NCBI GenBank assembly: GCA_949300325.1
Contig: CASGDQ010000013.1
Coordinates: 62,001 to 126,000 of the forward strand
From: an uncultured Spirochaetales bacterium
Lineage (GTDB): Bacteria > Spirochaetota > Spirochaetia > Sphaerochaetales > Sphaerochaetaceae
Reading direction: 5' to 3'
Length of the DNA: 64,000 nucleotides
Notes under the pieces: model-generated
What the model saw: only the letters and a program-made list of their open reading frames with translations
Databases searched by the model: none
What the model was told of the DNA's origin: nothing
Translations under genes and position numbers: made by a program
Shown: piece after piece, positions 63,354 to 64,000 of the stretch
Position numbering within the stretch: position 1 is the first letter of the stretch
How the letters are laid out: every line of letters starts with the position of its first letter

Positions 63354-64000
63354 TCAAATCCGATTTTCATATCGCAGAAGTCTTTTTTGATAATGCTTGC
63401 TTTTGTAGTAATAAAAAGAAAGCAGCGTACCCACACCCCAGCCGACAGGCCAGCTGAGCCATATTCCGACAGAGCCGAGGAATGAAGAGAACAAGAAAGC
63501 AAGCAGTACGCGCAAGATCAAATCGGAGAAAGTCGAATACATAAATGGGCGCATATCCCCTGAGCCGCGAAGGACTGCATCCGATATCAGCTTTACCGAT
63601 ACGACAAGATAAAACGGAGATACGATGCGAAGGAACAGCATGGCCGTATCCAAGGCTTCAACACTGGTTTTATCAAGGAACAGCAAAAGCACGATATTCC
63701 CGAAGCCTGCAAAAAGAATTATTACAGGGATGCAGAATATCCAAGCAATAGCCAAGCCGCACTTCCATCCGGATTCCACTCTTTTGAAATCTCCCGCACC
63801 AATGTTTTGAGCACTGAAAGCGCTTACGGCGTTTGCCAAAGTCGTTATGCTTGTGATTATCAGGTTGTTCAGCTTAATCGCTGCGCTATAGCCCGCTATT
63901 ACAGAATAACCGAAGCCGTTTATCAACCCCTGAAGTATAATGTTACCTACACTTACAAAGCTTTGCTGCAGGATGGAAGGAACAGCAACAGAAATAAATC
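63354..64000 (-). CDS. MATE-family efflux transporter (5' end missing)
   Basis: The last about 215 residues of a MATE transporter; the reading frame stays open to the right edge. SVAVPSILQQSFVSVGNIIL and GLINGFGYSVIAGYSAAIKL, then ANAVSAFSAQNIGAGDFKRV and DAVLRGSGDMRPFMYSTF are typical second-half MATE motifs. It exports cationic compounds by Na+ or H+ exchange in known members. The start lies outside the window. Confidence 0.92.
   Translation of the reverse strand, partial: FISVAVPSILQQSFVSVGNIILQGLINGFGYSVIAGYSAAIKLNNLIITSITTLANAVSAFSAQNIGAGDFKRVESGWKCGLAIAWIFCIPVIILFAGFGNIVLLLFLDKTSVEALDTAMLFLRIVSPFYLVVSVKLISDAVLRGSGDMRPFMYSTFSDLILRVLLAFLFSSFLGSVGIWLSWPVGWGVGTLLSFYYYKSKHYQKRLLRYENRI

Overview
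The window looks like a chromosomal segment of a host-associated spirochaete (Treponemataceae/Sphaerochaetaceae-like). This is inferred from an IdeS/Mac-type cysteine protease joined to InlB-type repeats, a BMP-type (RfuABCD/PnrA-like) ABC operon, a CofE-like ligase outside an F420 setting, lipoproteins and an outer-membrane barrel protein, and many 500-aa double-ATPase sugar/nucleoside transporters. No rRNA, CRISPR array, phage or insertion sequence was seen.

Layout. (1) 1-4.4 kb: a ytfQRT-like sugar ABC operon divergent from a GntR/LacI-hybrid (AraR-like) regulator, with repeated AT-rich motifs between them. (2) 4.5-14.9 kb: nine same-strand, mostly overlapping genes plus one divergent gene, combining a partner-switch set (SpoIIE/RsbU-like phosphatase, STAS protein, free RsbW-like kinase), two transporters that carry degenerate RsbW-like domains (a GlnQ-type ABC ATPase and a dicarboxylate symporter), a rearranged binding-protein/permease fusion, a Cys-rich DUF6485-like protein, a sugar-binding-type lipoprotein and an AgrC/LytTR two-component pair. 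This is the best candidate here for an undescribed system. (3) 14.9-24.3 kb: the C66 protease, ogt, a pfkA-ppx-ppk operon, and a lipoprotein/barrel pair. (4) 24.3-29.2 kb: a PTS operon (antiterminator, IIA, EI, HPr, GlcNAc/glucose IICB) whose leader has an RAT site overlapping a terminator. (5) 29.2-32.8 kb: an SLC13-type permease, an NhaC antiporter and a uridine-kinase-like protein. (6) 32.8-42.5 kb: a complete ilv-leu operon (ilvH-ilvC-leuA-leuC-leuD-leuB-ilvD-ilvB) with a Leu/Val/Ile-rich leader peptide and attenuator. (7) 42.6-47.5 kb: a BMP-type ABC operon with an unusual structured 5' leader. (8) 47.7-51.8 kb: a methyltransferase, azlCD, an ABC-F ATPase and a membrane coiled-coil protein. 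(9) 51.85-56.7 kb: tRNA-Leu(UAA) followed by an AT-rich, probably acquired defence-like island (EVE-HNH endonuclease, unknown membrane protein, nuclease-helicase). (10) 57-64 kb: an ABC exporter, fhs, a CofE-like ligase, a GNAT acetyltransferase, a small membrane protein and a truncated MATE gene.

Taken together the cell imports sugars by ABC and PTS routes, makes branched-chain amino acids under attenuation control and exports any excess through AzlCD, and stores polyphosphate. Starts were chosen from visible ribosome binding sites and family alignment from memory; no database search was possible, so family names are recognition by motif.
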